From Bifidobacterium breve (GTDB lineage Bacteria > Actinomycetota > Thermoleophilia > Solirubrobacterales > Solirubrobacteraceae): 64,000 bases of DNA. A program made the position numbers and the translations under genes. The notes beneath the pieces were generated by a model. It saw nothing but the letters and a program-made list of their open reading frames with translations. It did not search any database and had not been told where the DNA came from. The stretch spans positions 1 to 64,000 of the forward strand of contig CAMCUD010000022.1 of NCBI GenBank assembly GCA_945878865.1, read 5' to 3'. Position 1 is the stretch's first letter. The number at the start of each line of letters is the position of its first letter. This document shows, one piece after another, positions 46,357-54,354 of the stretch.

Positions 46357-46736
46357 CGCCCGAGATGCTGCTGTGCGAGCCGCGTCGGGGCGCGCGCGAG
46401 CCACGCCTCCTCGATGAGTTCGGCGAGCTCGTCCACCCCGATCACGTCGAGGCGGACGAGCACCGACGCGTGGCCGTCGAAGTGCGGGGTGGTGAAGAAC
46501 ACGCCGGGGTCGTCGGCGAGCAGCGCCTCCTTCGCGCCGAGGTGCTCGACGCGGGCGCCGAGGATCGGCCCGTCCGGCGCGTCGTCGCCGAGGTCCTCGC
46601 GGTCGCGCGCCCGCAGCGGCCGGTCCCACACGAACAGCTTGCCGCGCACCTTCCAGGCTGGCTGCCCGTACGCGGTGCCCTCCTCGGTCTCGGGGAGCGC
46701 GAGCGCCAGACGCCGGACGTCATCCCACGTGGCCAT
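46353..46736 (-). CDS. MmcQ/YjbR family protein
   Basis: A 127-aa protein of the YjbR/MmcQ (DUF419) family, whose fold is DNA-binding-like but whose function is not established. Family pattern: ALALPETEEGTAYGQPAWKVRGKLFVW and the later VLVRLDVIGVDELAELIEEAW. It precedes and overlaps the ACT-domain gene and is 12 nt from the AHSA1 gene upstream. Confidence 0.85.
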   Translation of the reverse strand: MATWDDVRRLALALPETEEGTAYGQPAWKVRGKLFVWDRPLRARDREDLGDDAPDGPILGARVEHLGAKEALLADDPGVFFTTPHFDGHASVLVRLDVIGVDELAELIEEAWLARAPTRLAQQHLGR

Positions 46737-46748
46737 GGCCGCAGGATC

Positions 46749-47231
46749 TCACGCTCCGCGCGCGAGCACCTCGTCGAGCCGCTCGTAGGTCTCCTGCAAC
46801 CCGCCTTCCATCCCGGACTGGAGCATCCCGTCGCGCTCCTCGGTGGTGAAGAACAGCGATTCGGTGACGACCCGGGTGCGATCGCCGAGATCGATGAACG
46901 TCGCCGTCTCGACCGAGACGTACCCCGGCATGCCGTCCCACTCGAAGGTCTGGACGATGCGCTCCCCGGGGACGATCTCCCGGTAGGCGCCCTGGAACCC
47001 GGTGGCGCTGCCGTCGCCGGCGACGACGGCGAAGCGCCAGCGGCCGCCGACGCGGACGTCCATCGCCTCGACCGTGACGGTTGTGCCGCGCGGGCCCCAC
47101 CACGCGGGGATGAGCTCCGGGTCGGTGTAGACCGCGTACACGCGGTCACGCGGAGCGTCGAACTCGCGCTCGATGTGGATGGTGCGGTCGGTCGGGGTGG
47201 TGACCGTCGCGGCGCGCTGGTCGGTGGTCAT
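46749..47231 (-). CDS. SRPBCC/AHSA1-like protein
   Basis: A 160-aa protein of the START/SRPBCC fold, AHSA1 type, with a hydrophobic cavity for a ligand. Family sequence: IHIEREFDAPRDRVYAVYTDPELIPAWWGPRG and the C-terminal GGLQETYERLDEVL. Its start overlaps the ArsR stop, the common ArsR-AHSA1 operon of actinobacteria. The biochemical role of such pairs is not established. Confidence 0.87.
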   Translation of the reverse strand: MTTDQRAATVTTPTDRTIHIEREFDAPRDRVYAVYTDPELIPAWWGPRGTTVTVEAMDVRVGGRWRFAVVAGDGSATGFQGAYREIVPGERIVQTFEWDGMPGYVSVETATFIDLGDRTRVVTESLFFTTEERDGMLQSGMEGGLQETYERLDEVLARGA

Positions 47232-47569
47232 GGGGACTCCTCCTTCGTGCGTTCGAGCAGCTCGCCGAGGCGATCGAGGCGCTCCTCGACCATCTGGCGG
47301 TAGGCCCGCATCCAGGCCTCGACGTCGTCGAGCCGGCCGGGGGCCGCGCGGCAGACGCGGGTGCGGCCGACCTTCTCGGTCGTCACCAGGCCGGCAGTCT
47401 CGAGCACCTGCACGTGCTTCTTGACGCCGGTGAGCGAGATGTCGTGGGGTGTGGCCAGCTCGGTGATGGTCGCGGCGCCGCCGCCGAGCTGCACGAGGAT
47501 CTCCCGGCGGGTCGGGTCGGCGAGCGCCGCGAAGGTGCGGTCGAGCTGCTCAGGTGAATACTGAACCAT
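47228..47569 (-). CDS. ArsR-family regulator
   Basis: A 113-aa winged-helix repressor (RTFAALADPTRREILVQL, then ITELATPHDISLTGVKKHVQVLETAGLV). It has no metal-binding Cys pair, so it probably responds to a non-metal signal. It is the first gene of an operon with the AHSA1-like gene, and a perfect palindrome covers its start codon, so it is very likely autoregulated. Confidence 0.9.
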   Translation of the reverse strand: MVQYSPEQLDRTFAALADPTRREILVQLGGGAATITELATPHDISLTGVKKHVQVLETAGLVTTEKVGRTRVCRAAPGRLDDVEAWMRAYRQMVEERLDRLGELLERTKEESP

Positions 47570-47582
47570 CTAGTTCAGTATT
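47557..47582. promoter_or_regulatory. ArsR operator covering the start codon
   Basis: AATACTGAAC (47557-47566), a 6-nt spacer and GTTCAGTATT (47573-47582) form a perfect 10-bp inverted repeat. The ATG of the minus-strand ArsR gene lies in the spacer (47567-47569), so binding would block initiation of the gene itself. Confidence 0.8.
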
Positions 47583-47607
47583 AGCAGGGCGTGCGAAAGC
47601 GCGCAAG

Positions 47608-48003
47608 TCAGGCCGCTCGTCGCCACAGGGGAAGCACCTCGATGGAGCGCAGGCGCCACCCGGCGCCCGTCCGGCGCGCGGTGAACGCGTAGCGCTCGCC
47701 GAGGGTCTCCGGCCCGGTCTCCCGCGCGAAGGTGGCGAGCAGGTTCGCGCTCACCGTCGCGCGGTCGTCCTCGACGTCGGCGAGGACGTCGGTGATGACG
47801 TGCTGGGTGACGACGTGCGCGTGCGTCCTCAGCGCCTGCGCGACGACCGCGTCGCGGCCCGTCGCCGTGCCGCCGGGTGTCGTGACGGTGGCGTCGTCGG
47901 TGAGGAGGTCGGCGGGGGCGGCGGTGGAGGCGTCGTCGAGCCACCGGCCCAGGCGGCTGACGAGGTCGGTGAGCTCGGCGCGGTCGGTGAGGGAGGCGGG
48001 CAT
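47608..48003 (-). CDS. SnoaL-like/NTF2-fold protein
   Basis: A 131-aa protein with the SnoaL-like NTF2 fold (TDRAELTDLVSRLGRWLDDAS, then TDDATVTTPGGTATGRDAVV and WRLRSIEVLPLW). The fold is used by isomerases and dehydratases and by many proteins of unknown role. GAAAGGA lies 6 nt before the ATG at 48003. It is divergent from the MarR gene, with matching operator sequences between them. Confidence 0.8.
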   Translation of the reverse strand: MPASLTDRAELTDLVSRLGRWLDDASTAAPADLLTDDATVTTPGGTATGRDAVVAQALRTHAHVVTQHVITDVLADVEDDRATVSANLLATFARETGPETLGERYAFTARRTGAGWRLRSIEVLPLWRRAA

Positions 48004-48029
48004 GACGCGTCCTTTCGTTGGATACAGCA

Positions 48030-48074
48030 ACGTTGGCGATACCAACGTAGCAGGCGAACGTGGGTTGCGCCAAC
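48030..48074. promoter_or_regulatory. MarR operators between SnoaL and MarR genes
   Basis: ACGTTGG (48030-48036) and CCAACGT (48042-48048) form a perfect 7-bp inverted repeat with a 5-nt spacer, and GTTG-CGC-CAAC follows at 48064-48074. Both share the half-site GTTG/CAAC and lie between the two divergent starts. Confidence 0.65.
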
Positions 48075-48077
48075 GGT

Positions 48078-48083
48078 TATCCT
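48078..48083 (+). promoter_or_regulatory. -10 element of a leaderless MarR transcript
   Basis: TATCCT ends 6 nt before the GTG at 48090, the spacing expected when transcription starts at the start codon itself. Confidence 0.4.
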
Positions 48084-48089
48084 GGAGGC

Positions 48090-48527
48090 GTGGACGACGA
48101 CGCGACCCCCGAGCGGATCCGCGCGCTGCCCAGCTGGCTGCTCGCCCGCGCGGCGCTCCGGGCCCAACGGACGGTCGCCGCGCATCTCGAGGACGCCGGC
48201 ATGCGCCGCCAGCACTACACGGTGCTCGCCACGCTCGAGGAGCGCGGCTCGGCCAGCCAGGCGGCGCTGGGCCGCGCCCTCGGCCTGGATCGCAGCGATC
48301 TGCACGCGATCGTGACCGCGCTCGAGGAGGACGCGCTGGTCACCCGGGAGCGCGACCCCGAGGATCGCCGGCGCAACGCCGTCCGGCTGACCGCGAAGGG
48401 CAGGCGCGCGCTCGCGCGGCTGCAGACCCGGATCGACGCCGCGCAGACCGAGCTGCTCGCCGGGCTCAGCGCGACCGACCGCCGCGAACTGCTGCGTCTC
48501 CTCGACCTCCTCGTCGCGGCCGGGTGA
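48090..48527 (+). CDS. MarR-family regulator
   Basis: A 145-aa winged-helix regulator (HYTVLATLEERGSASQAALGRALGLDRSDLHAIVTALEEDALVTRERDPEDRRRNAVRL is the MarR core, about residues 42-100). GTG 48090 has GGAGG just 1 nt upstream and a -10-like TATCCT, so it may be leaderless. It is divergent from the SnoaL-like gene, which it probably represses, and it is followed after 4 nt by an AraC-type gene. Confidence 0.87.
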   Translation: MDDDATPERIRALPSWLLARAALRAQRTVAAHLEDAGMRRQHYTVLATLEERGSASQAALGRALGLDRSDLHAIVTALEEDALVTRERDPEDRRRNAVRLTAKGRRALARLQTRIDAAQTELLAGLSATDRRELLRLLDLLVAAG

Positions 48528-48531
48528 TCGC

Positions 48532-48966
48532 ATGGCGCACGTGCCGACCGCCCGCCACCTCCTGCGCGCCAAGGACCTCGTCGACGCCCGATACGCCGAC
48601 CCGCTGACCGTCGACGACCTCGCGGCCGCCGCCGGCCTCTCGCGCGCCCACTTCAGCCGGGAGTTCCGCCGGACGTTCGGCGAGACGCCCCACGCGTACC
48701 TCCTGACCCGCCGGCTCGAGCGCGCCGCCACCCTGCTGCGCGTCACCGACCGGGCGGTCGCGGAGATCTGTCTCGACGTCGGCCTGCGCAGCGTCGGCTC
48801 GTTCACGACGAGCTTCACGCGGATGTACGGCCAGTCGCCGACCGCGTACCGCGCGGCCGCGCCGCCCGCCTCCCTGCAGGCGCGCGTGCCGATGTGCATC
48901 CTGCGCGCCCACACCCGCCCGCAACACCGCACGTTTCGAGAAGACAGGCGCACCGGCGCGGCGTAG
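48532..48966 (+). CDS. AraC-family regulator
   Basis: A 144-aa protein made mainly of the two-helix-turn-helix AraC DNA-binding domain (about 9-108: DLAAAAGLSRAHFSREFRRTFGE, then AEICLDVGLRSVGSFTTSFTRMYG). There is no ligand-binding N-terminus. Small AraC proteins followed by a glyoxalase-family gene, as here, are common in actinobacteria and are usually one module. Confidence 0.85.
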   Translation: MAHVPTARHLLRAKDLVDARYADPLTVDDLAAAAGLSRAHFSREFRRTFGETPHAYLLTRRLERAATLLRVTDRAVAEICLDVGLRSVGSFTTSFTRMYGQSPTAYRAAAPPASLQARVPMCILRAHTRPQHRTFREDRRTGAA

Positions 48967-48976
48967 CGTCCGCCCC

Positions 48977-49405
48977 ATGATCCGCATCGCCAACGCCCAG
49001 CTCTGGGTCCACGACCAGGACGAAGCCCTCGCCTTCTACACGGAGAAGCTCGGCTTCGAGGTCCGCAGCGACGTCTCCCTCCCGGAGATGGACGGCTTCC
49101 GGTGGGTGACCGTCGGGCCGCCCGGCCAGGACGAGGTCGCCATCGTCCTCATGGCCATCCCCGGCCCGCCGCTCGTCGACGACAAGACGCGCGCGCAGAT
49201 CGACGAGCTCATGGCCAAGGGCCTCGCCGGCACGGTCTTCCTCACCACCGAGGACTGCCGCGCCGACTACGAGCGGCTGACCGCCCGAGGCGTCGACTTC
49301 ACCGAGGAGCCGTTCGAGCAGCCGTACGGCATCGACTCCGGGTTCCGCGACCCCTCGGGCAACAGCCTGCGCCTCACGCAGGTCTTCGACCTCGCGCAGG
49401 CGTAA
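48977..49405 (+). CDS. VOC-family (glyoxalase/bleomycin-resistance-like) protein 1
   Basis: A 142-aa protein of two beta-alpha-beta-beta-beta modules (ANAQLWVHDQDEALAFYTEKLGFEV and VFLTTEDCRADYERLTARGVDF, ending RDPSGNSLRLTQ). The fold is used by metal-dependent lyases and dioxygenases and by drug-binding proteins. TAGCGT stands 7 nt before the ATG, so the mRNA may be leaderless. It is linked with the AraC gene immediately upstream. Confidence 0.85.
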   Translation: MIRIANAQLWVHDQDEALAFYTEKLGFEVRSDVSLPEMDGFRWVTVGPPGQDEVAIVLMAIPGPPLVDDKTRAQIDELMAKGLAGTVFLTTEDCRADYERLTARGVDFTEEPFEQPYGIDSGFRDPSGNSLRLTQVFDLAQA

Positions 49406-49409
49406 CGCG

Positions 49410-50315
49410 TCAGCCGACGAGCTCCAGCGAGACGTCCCACAGACGGCGGGCGTTGTCGGGGTCGACCGCGTAGGCGGCGACCCCGAAGTCCTCCCGCCGG
49501 TTCACGACGGGGGCTTCGTTGCAGTCCTCGAAGTACCGCCCGCCGACACCCTCGACCTCGGGGCGCACCGCGCAGACCACCGACGTCGCCGCGCCCTGCT
49601 CCGGCGTCTTCATGCGGTCCGCGGCGGCCGTCTTCATCCGCTCGATGACCTCATCGGGGACGTGGCGCTGCAGCGCGGTCATGATCCCGCCGGGCATGAG
49701 CGCGTTCGCGGTGATCCCGTCACCCGCCCAGCGGCGCGTCGCCTCGACGGCGAAGAGCACGTTCGCGGTCTTCGACTGGCCGTACGCGCTCCACGGGTCG
49801 TACGAGCGGAACGCGTAGTGCAGGTCGTCGAAGATCACCGGGGAGTTGCGGTGGCCCAGCGAGGACACGGAGACGATCCGCGCGTCGTCGGCCTGCGCGA
49901 GCGCGTCGTGCAGGCCGAGCGCCAGGCGGAAGTGGCCGAGGTGGTTGGTGGCGAACTGCGTCTCCCAGCCCTCGGGGGTGAGGGTGAGCTCAGGCAGCGC
50001 CATGACCCCGGCGTTGTTGACGAGGATGTGCAGCGGCCCCGACCACGCGGCGGCGAACGCGTCGACCGACGCGAGGTCGAGCAGTTCGAGGGGTGCGACG
50101 CGCACGTCGCCGTCGATCTCGTCGGCGACGCGCTCCCCGGCCGTGGTGTCGCGCACGGCGAGCGTGACCTCGGCGCCCGCGCCGGCCAGCGCGCGGGCGG
50201 TCTCGACCCCGATGCCCGACGCGCCGCCGGTGACGACGGCGCGCCGGCCCGAGAGGTCGATGCCCTCCACGACCTCGGCGGCCGTGGAGGTGCGATCGAA
50301 CGGCGTGGTGATCAC
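49410..50315 (-). CDS. Short-chain dehydrogenase/reductase 3
   Basis: A 301-aa SDR of the retinol-dehydrogenase/WWOX-like group. Cofactor motif TGGASGIG (about 30-37), NNAGVM, catalytic Ser in VSVSSLGHRNS and YGQSK. GTG 50315 overlaps the stop of the next SDR gene upstream (GTGA), so the two are translationally coupled. Together they are controlled by the divergent TetR gene at 51248. Confidence 0.86.
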   Translation of the reverse strand: MITTPFDRTSTAAEVVEGIDLSGRRAVVTGGASGIGVETARALAGAGAEVTLAVRDTTAGERVADEIDGDVRVAPLELLDLASVDAFAAAWSGPLHILVNNAGVMALPELTLTPEGWETQFATNHLGHFRLALGLHDALAQADDARIVSVSSLGHRNSPVIFDDLHYAFRSYDPWSAYGQSKTANVLFAVEATRRWAGDGITANALMPGGIMTALQRHVPDEVIERMKTAAADRMKTPEQGAATSVVCAVRPEVEGVGGRYFEDCNEAPVVNRREDFGVAAYAVDPDNARRLWDVSLELVG

Positions 50316-51151
50316 GGCGCCGCCGCCTTCTCGCCGTGGGCGGCGACCGCGACGTCGTTCCACGCCTCCCACTCGGCGAGCCGCTTGGCGTACTCGCCCT
50401 TGATCATCTCGAACGGCCCGTCGCCCAGGAACAGCCGCAGCGGCGGGTCTTCGGCGTCGACGACCGCGAGGACGGCCTGCGCTGTGGCCTCCGGATCGCC
50501 GGGCGTGGGGTTGCGGCGGGCAAAGCCGGCGGCCGCCTGGTCGCGCACGACGTCGTAGGCCTCGAGCGGCTCGGCGCGCACGGCGGAGGCCCCGCGCCAG
50601 TCGGTCGAGAACCCGGTGGGCTCGATGAGTGTCACGTGGACGCCGAACGGTGCGACCTCCTGGGCCAGCGACTGGCTGAAACCCTCGAGCGCCCACTTCG
50701 ACGCGTGGTAGAGACCCAGGGTCGGAAACGCGTTGACGCCGCCGATCGATGAGACCTGGAGGATGTGCCCCGAGCGCTGCTCGCGAAGGAACGGCAGTGC
50801 CGCCTGGGTGACCCAGAGGGCGCCGAACACGTTCGTCTCGAGCTGGGCGCGCGCCTGCTCCTCGCTGATCTCCTCGATCATGCCGAACAGGCCGTAGCCC
50901 GCGTTGTTGACGACGACGTCGAGCCGGCCGAAGTGCGCGTGCGCCTGCGCGACGGCGGCGTCGACGGCCGCCTTGTCGGTGACGTCCAGCGCGATCGGGA
51001 GGACGAGGTCGCCGTAGCGATCCACGAGTCCGTCGAGGGTGGTGATGTCGCGGGCGGTTGCGGCGACGCGATCGCCACGCTCCAGCGCCGCTTCAGCCCA
51101 GATGCGTCCGAAACCTTTTGAGGTGCCGGTGAGAAACCAGACCTTGGACAT
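50312..51151 (-). CDS. Short-chain dehydrogenase/reductase 4
   Basis: A 279-aa SDR. Cofactor motif TGTSKGFG, VNNAGYGLFG, Ser in QVSSIGG and YHASK. The ATG at 51151 (spacing 10 nt from AAGGAG) is chosen over a TTG at 51157. First gene of the SDR pair, divergent from a TetR regulator with two identical operators in the gap. The substrate is unknown. Confidence 0.87.
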   Translation of the reverse strand: MSKVWFLTGTSKGFGRIWAEAALERGDRVAATARDITTLDGLVDRYGDLVLPIALDVTDKAAVDAAVAQAHAHFGRLDVVVNNAGYGLFGMIEEISEEQARAQLETNVFGALWVTQAALPFLREQRSGHILQVSSIGGVNAFPTLGLYHASKWALEGFSQSLAQEVAPFGVHVTLIEPTGFSTDWRGASAVRAEPLEAYDVVRDQAAAGFARRNPTPGDPEATAQAVLAVVDAEDPPLRLFLGDGPFEMIKGEYAKRLAEWEAWNDVAVAAHGEKAAAP

Positions 51152-51184
51152 GGCCAAGACGCTCCTTTCCTCGCTATCCTAAAC

Positions 51185-51241
51185 CGGAGGAATCCTCCGC
51201 TTGCCGGAACGAGACTAGCAGGCAAACGGAGGCTGCCTCCG
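51185..51241. promoter_or_regulatory. Two TetR operators between SDR pair and TetR gene
   Basis: CGGAGG-N3-CCTCCG occurs twice, at 51185-51199 and 51227-51241, with identical 6-bp arms. The centres are 42 bp apart, four helical turns, so two dimers could bind on one face. They flank the start regions of both divergent units. Confidence 0.8.
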
Positions 51242-51247
51242 ATTTTC

Positions 51248-51820
51248 ATGGCCACGAGCCCCGAAAAGCCCCTCCGCGCCGACGCGCAACGCAATCGCGA
51301 GAAGCTCCTCGCAGCGGCCGTCGACGCATTCGCCGAGTGCGGTGACGACGCCTCGCTGGAGGGCGTCGCGCGCCGTGCCGGCGTGGGTATCGGCACCCTG
51401 TACCGCCACTTCCCCACGCGCGACGCGCTCGTCGAGGAGGCCTACCGCACGGAGGTCGCCCACCTCGGCGAAGCGGCCGACGACCTGCTCGCCGACCACC
51501 CGCCGGACGAGGCGCTGGCGCTGTGGCTCGACCGCTTCGTCGAGTACTCGGCAGCCAAGCGCGGGATGCTCGTCGCGCTCCGCGCCCTGGCCGAAGGGCA
51601 GGACGACTACTTCGCGTCGACCCGCGACCAGATCACCGGCGCGCTGACCCGTCTGCTCGACGCCGCGCAGGCCGCGGGCACGGTGCGCAAAGACGTCGAC
51701 GCGGGGGACATCTTCCGGGCCACGAAGGCGATCTTCGTCATGAGCGAGGACGACGACTGGCAGCCCAACGCCCGCAAGCTCCTCGCGCTGCTGATGGACG
51801 GCTTGCGCGCCGGCTCCTGA
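51248..51820 (+). CDS. TetR-family regulator 2
   Basis: A 190-aa repressor (helix-turn-helix about 34-56: ASLEGVARRAGVGIGTLYRHFPTR). It is divergent from the two coupled SDR genes, and its probable operators are the two perfect palindromes in the gap. The C-terminal half is the helical ligand domain of the AcrR/KstR-like type; the ligand is unknown. Confidence 0.88.
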   Translation: MATSPEKPLRADAQRNREKLLAAAVDAFAECGDDASLEGVARRAGVGIGTLYRHFPTRDALVEEAYRTEVAHLGEAADDLLADHPPDEALALWLDRFVEYSAAKRGMLVALRALAEGQDDYFASTRDQITGALTRLLDAAQAAGTVRKDVDAGDIFRATKAIFVMSEDDDWQPNARKLLALLMDGLRAGS

Positions 51821-51901
51821 CGTCCTCGTAGTTGCGGACAGAACCTGGCCTCAACGGTCGGGAGACTGCACGGGCAAGCGATTCCCGGAGGTGCCGCAGC
51901 C

Positions 51902-52279
51902 ATGGAGTACAAGCTCGAACTCGTCGCGATCCCGGTGACGGACGTCGACCGCGCCAAGCGGTTCTACGTCGAGCAGGTGGGCTTCCACGCCGACCACGAC
52001 CGCGTGGTCAATCCCGAGCTGCGCTTCGTCCAGCTCACCCCGCCCGGGTCTGGGTGCTCGATCGCGATGGGCAGCGGCATCACCGACGCTGAGCCCGGCT
52101 CGGTCCGGGGGATGCAGCTCGTGGTCGACGACGCGGATATCGCGCACGCCGAGCTCAAGGAGCGCGGTGTCGAGGTCAGTGACGTGCAGGAGTTCCCGTG
52201 GGGCCGGTTCGTCTTCTTTTCGGACCCGGACGGGAACGCGTGGGCGGTCCAGGAGCTGCCCCAGCGCGCGGCCGCGTAG
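51902..52279 (+). CDS. VOC-family protein 2
   Basis: A 125-aa glyoxalase-fold protein (KLELVAIPVTDVDRAKRFYVEQVGF, ending RFVFFSDPDGNAWAVQEL). This sub-group commonly accompanies oxidoreductases, but the role is not known. GGAGG lies about 11 nt before the ATG. It stands alone between TetR 2 and the secreted protein gene. Confidence 0.85.
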   Translation: MEYKLELVAIPVTDVDRAKRFYVEQVGFHADHDRVVNPELRFVQLTPPGSGCSIAMGSGITDAEPGSVRGMQLVVDDADIAHAELKERGVEVSDVQEFPWGRFVFFSDPDGNAWAVQELPQRAAA

Positions 52280-52326
52280 ACGCGCAGAACGCCCCGAGCT
52301 GGGTCCGTAGTCTGAACGGTTGGGAC

Positions 52327-52354
52327 GCTTCGACCGTCGGCGTACGGTCGAAGC
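52327..52354. promoter_or_regulatory. Perfect 11-bp inverted repeat touching a start codon
   Basis: GCTTCGACCGT (52327-52337) and ACGGTCGAAGC (52344-52354) are exact inverse complements with a 6-nt spacer, and the ATG begins at 52355. TACGGT (52343-52348) inside it could be the -10 of a leaderless transcript. Operator or start-site hairpin. Confidence 0.65.
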
Positions 52355-53815
52355 ATGTCCCTCCGAAGCAGGCGCGCGGCGGTTCTCGCCGCGGCGCTGT
52401 CCCTCCTCGTCGTACCGGTCGCCCGCGCCGCGGCCCCATGGGCCGATCCGCAGCCGCTGAGCGGCGGCTATCTCGCCACCTGGCGGGAGTCCGGCGGCCT
52501 GGCGTTCTCCACCGCACCGGCCCAGCTCGGCTTCACCCAGGGCGGCACGGGCTTCGCGGTCGTGGGGCGCTCCGCAGGAGGCTTGGGCTCCACGCGCTTC
52601 GCCGGCTCGCGCGGAGGGTTCGGCGCGGTCACGGCCTCGACGTTCCGATCGGTCGTCCCCGAGCACCTCGCGACGTTCGGGCGCTCCGGCGTCTACCTGG
52701 CGGGTGCCCTGGCCTCACCGTCGGCCCAGCAGACCGCCAACGGCGGCCCGCTCTCCGTGGCGGTGGTGCGCGGAAACGTGACGGGCGACTTCCCGACCCG
52801 GCAGACCCTCGCCCAGGGCTATCTCCCGAAGAAGGGCGTGCTCGCCGACCCGGGTGCCGCGACCGCCACGGCGCTCGCGTCGAACGCCACCGGCGTCGCG
52901 GCCGTAACGGTCAGCATCCCCGTCGTGGGGCGGACCCGGGTCATCGGCTACCGCTCCCGGCTGTTCGTGCGCTGGCGCGGGCAGAGCCTGTTCCGGAGGG
53001 TGCTGGACTACGGCAAGCAGACGGTGGGCAGCAGCCCGTCGGCGCTCGCCATCAACCCCACCGGGGACATCCTCCTGGCCTGGGACGATCGCACGTCCGT
53101 GCACGCGCGCCTCATCACCGCAGGCGGCAAGATCGCCACGGAGCAGCGATTGGGCCTCGGCGGCTCGGCGTACCTCGGACCGTCGTTCACGCGGATCGTC
53201 GCGTCGATCGACAGCACGCGGCGGATGCTCGTGGCCTGGCTCGCCCAGCGCGCGGGAAGCTCCGGAAACGCGGGCGGCCCCGGCATCGTCGCCGCGTCGG
53301 TGGCCTCGCCCGGCAAGCCGTTCGGGTCGCAGATCACCTTGGAGTCCGGCCTCAAGCAGGGCGACCGCGCGCTGATCTCCGGCACGGCGATCCAGGCCGC
53401 GATCCTGCGCGACCGCGGTGTCGTGACGTGGGACGGCTGGCAGGGCTCGACGCGCGTCGTGCGGACCGCCGACCTCGTCGGCGGTCGCGCCCAGGGCGCT
53501 CGGCTCCTCTCCACGGCCGGGGTGTCCTCCTGGCTGCAGGGGCTCGCCGTGGGGCCGCGCGGCGGCACCGTCGCGGTGTGGAGCGCCGAGGGCCAGGGTC
53601 TGCTGGCCGCCGCACGCGCCGGTGGAACCTCCAACTGGGATGGCACGGAGACCGTCGCGCCCGGAGCCGACACGACCGGGATGACGGACGCCCTGGTCGC
53701 GGGCAGCCCCGTGTCCGGTGACACCCTCGTGCTCGCCAGCGCGCCCGTCCCGATGAGCGGGGTCCCCACACCGGGGCCGATCCCGGCGTTCTCGATCCGC
53801 CGCCCCGGCTCCTAG
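52355..53815 (+). CDS. Secreted hypothetical protein (486 aa)
   Basis: An exported protein with a clear signal peptide (about 1-26, ending ARAA). The mature part is rich in Gly, Ala, Ser and Thr with regular beta-type segments of about 45 residues (for example GGYLATWRESGGLAFS, GDILLAWDDRTSVHARLI, RRMLVAWLAQRAG, GTVAVWSAEGQGLL), which suggests a beta-propeller. I do not recognise a family and see no catalytic motif. A perfect palindrome touches its start. Confidence 0.65.
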   Translation: MSLRSRRAAVLAAALSLLVVPVARAAAPWADPQPLSGGYLATWRESGGLAFSTAPAQLGFTQGGTGFAVVGRSAGGLGSTRFAGSRGGFGAVTASTFRSVVPEHLATFGRSGVYLAGALASPSAQQTANGGPLSVAVVRGNVTGDFPTRQTLAQGYLPKKGVLADPGAATATALASNATGVAAVTVSIPVVGRTRVIGYRSRLFVRWRGQSLFRRVLDYGKQTVGSSPSALAINPTGDILLAWDDRTSVHARLITAGGKIATEQRLGLGGSAYLGPSFTRIVASIDSTRRMLVAWLAQRAGSSGNAGGPGIVAASVASPGKPFGSQITLESGLKQGDRALISGTAIQAAILRDRGVVTWDGWQGSTRVVRTADLVGGRAQGARLLSTAGVSSWLQGLAVGPRGGTVAVWSAEGQGLLAAARAGGTSNWDGTETVAPGADTTGMTDALVAGSPVSGDTLVLASAPVPMSGVPTPGPIPAFSIRRPGS

Positions 53816-53851
53816 GGCGCGGTCTGCGTCGCCGCGCGACGGGCGCCCGGT

Positions 53852-54316
53852 TCAGCTCGCGCCTGCGAAACCCCGTTGGCGCCAGGCTTCGTACACCGCG
53901 ATCGACGCGGCGTTCGTGAGGTTCAGCGAACGCCGGGCGGGCAGCATCGGGATGCGCACGCGGTCGGTGACGTGCGGGTCGGCGAGCACGTGCTCGGGAA
54001 GCCCGTCGGGCTCGGGGCCGAACAGCAGCACGTCGTCGTCCTCGTAGGCGACGTCCGCGTATGACCGGGTCGCATGCGTGGTGAAGGCGAAGACGCGCGC
54101 GGGCAGCAGCGCGTCCCACGCCGCCTGGAGGTCCGCGTGCACCGTGACGTGCGCGAGGTCGTGGTAGTCCAAGCCGGCGCGGCGCAGCTGCGCATCCTCG
54201 AACGTGAAGCCGAGCGGTTCGACGAGATGCAGCGGCGCGCCGGTCACCGCCGACAAGCGGATGGCGTTGCCGGTGTTGGGCGGGATGCGGGGCTCGAAGA
54301 AGAGGATGCGCGGCAC
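53852..54316 (-). CDS. trmL: tRNA (cytidine(34)-2'-O)-methyltransferase, TrmL-like
   Basis: A 154-aa SPOUT methyltransferase that 2'-O-methylates the wobble base of tRNA-Leu. The SPOUT motifs are intact: EPRIPPNTGNAIRLS, LLFGPEPDGLPEHVL and RIPMLPARRSLNLTNAASI. The length matches the single-domain TrmL group. The start is GTG 54316; the open frame upstream overlaps the next gene in another frame. Confidence 0.92.
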   Translation of the reverse strand: MPRILFFEPRIPPNTGNAIRLSAVTGAPLHLVEPLGFTFEDAQLRRAGLDYHDLAHVTVHADLQAAWDALLPARVFAFTTHATRSYADVAYEDDDVLLFGPEPDGLPEHVLADPHVTDRVRIPMLPARRSLNLTNAASIAVYEAWRQRGFAGAS

Positions 54317-54354
54317 GGGCGCCTGATCCTCGCAGCGTCGCGCGCCGCCTGCGG

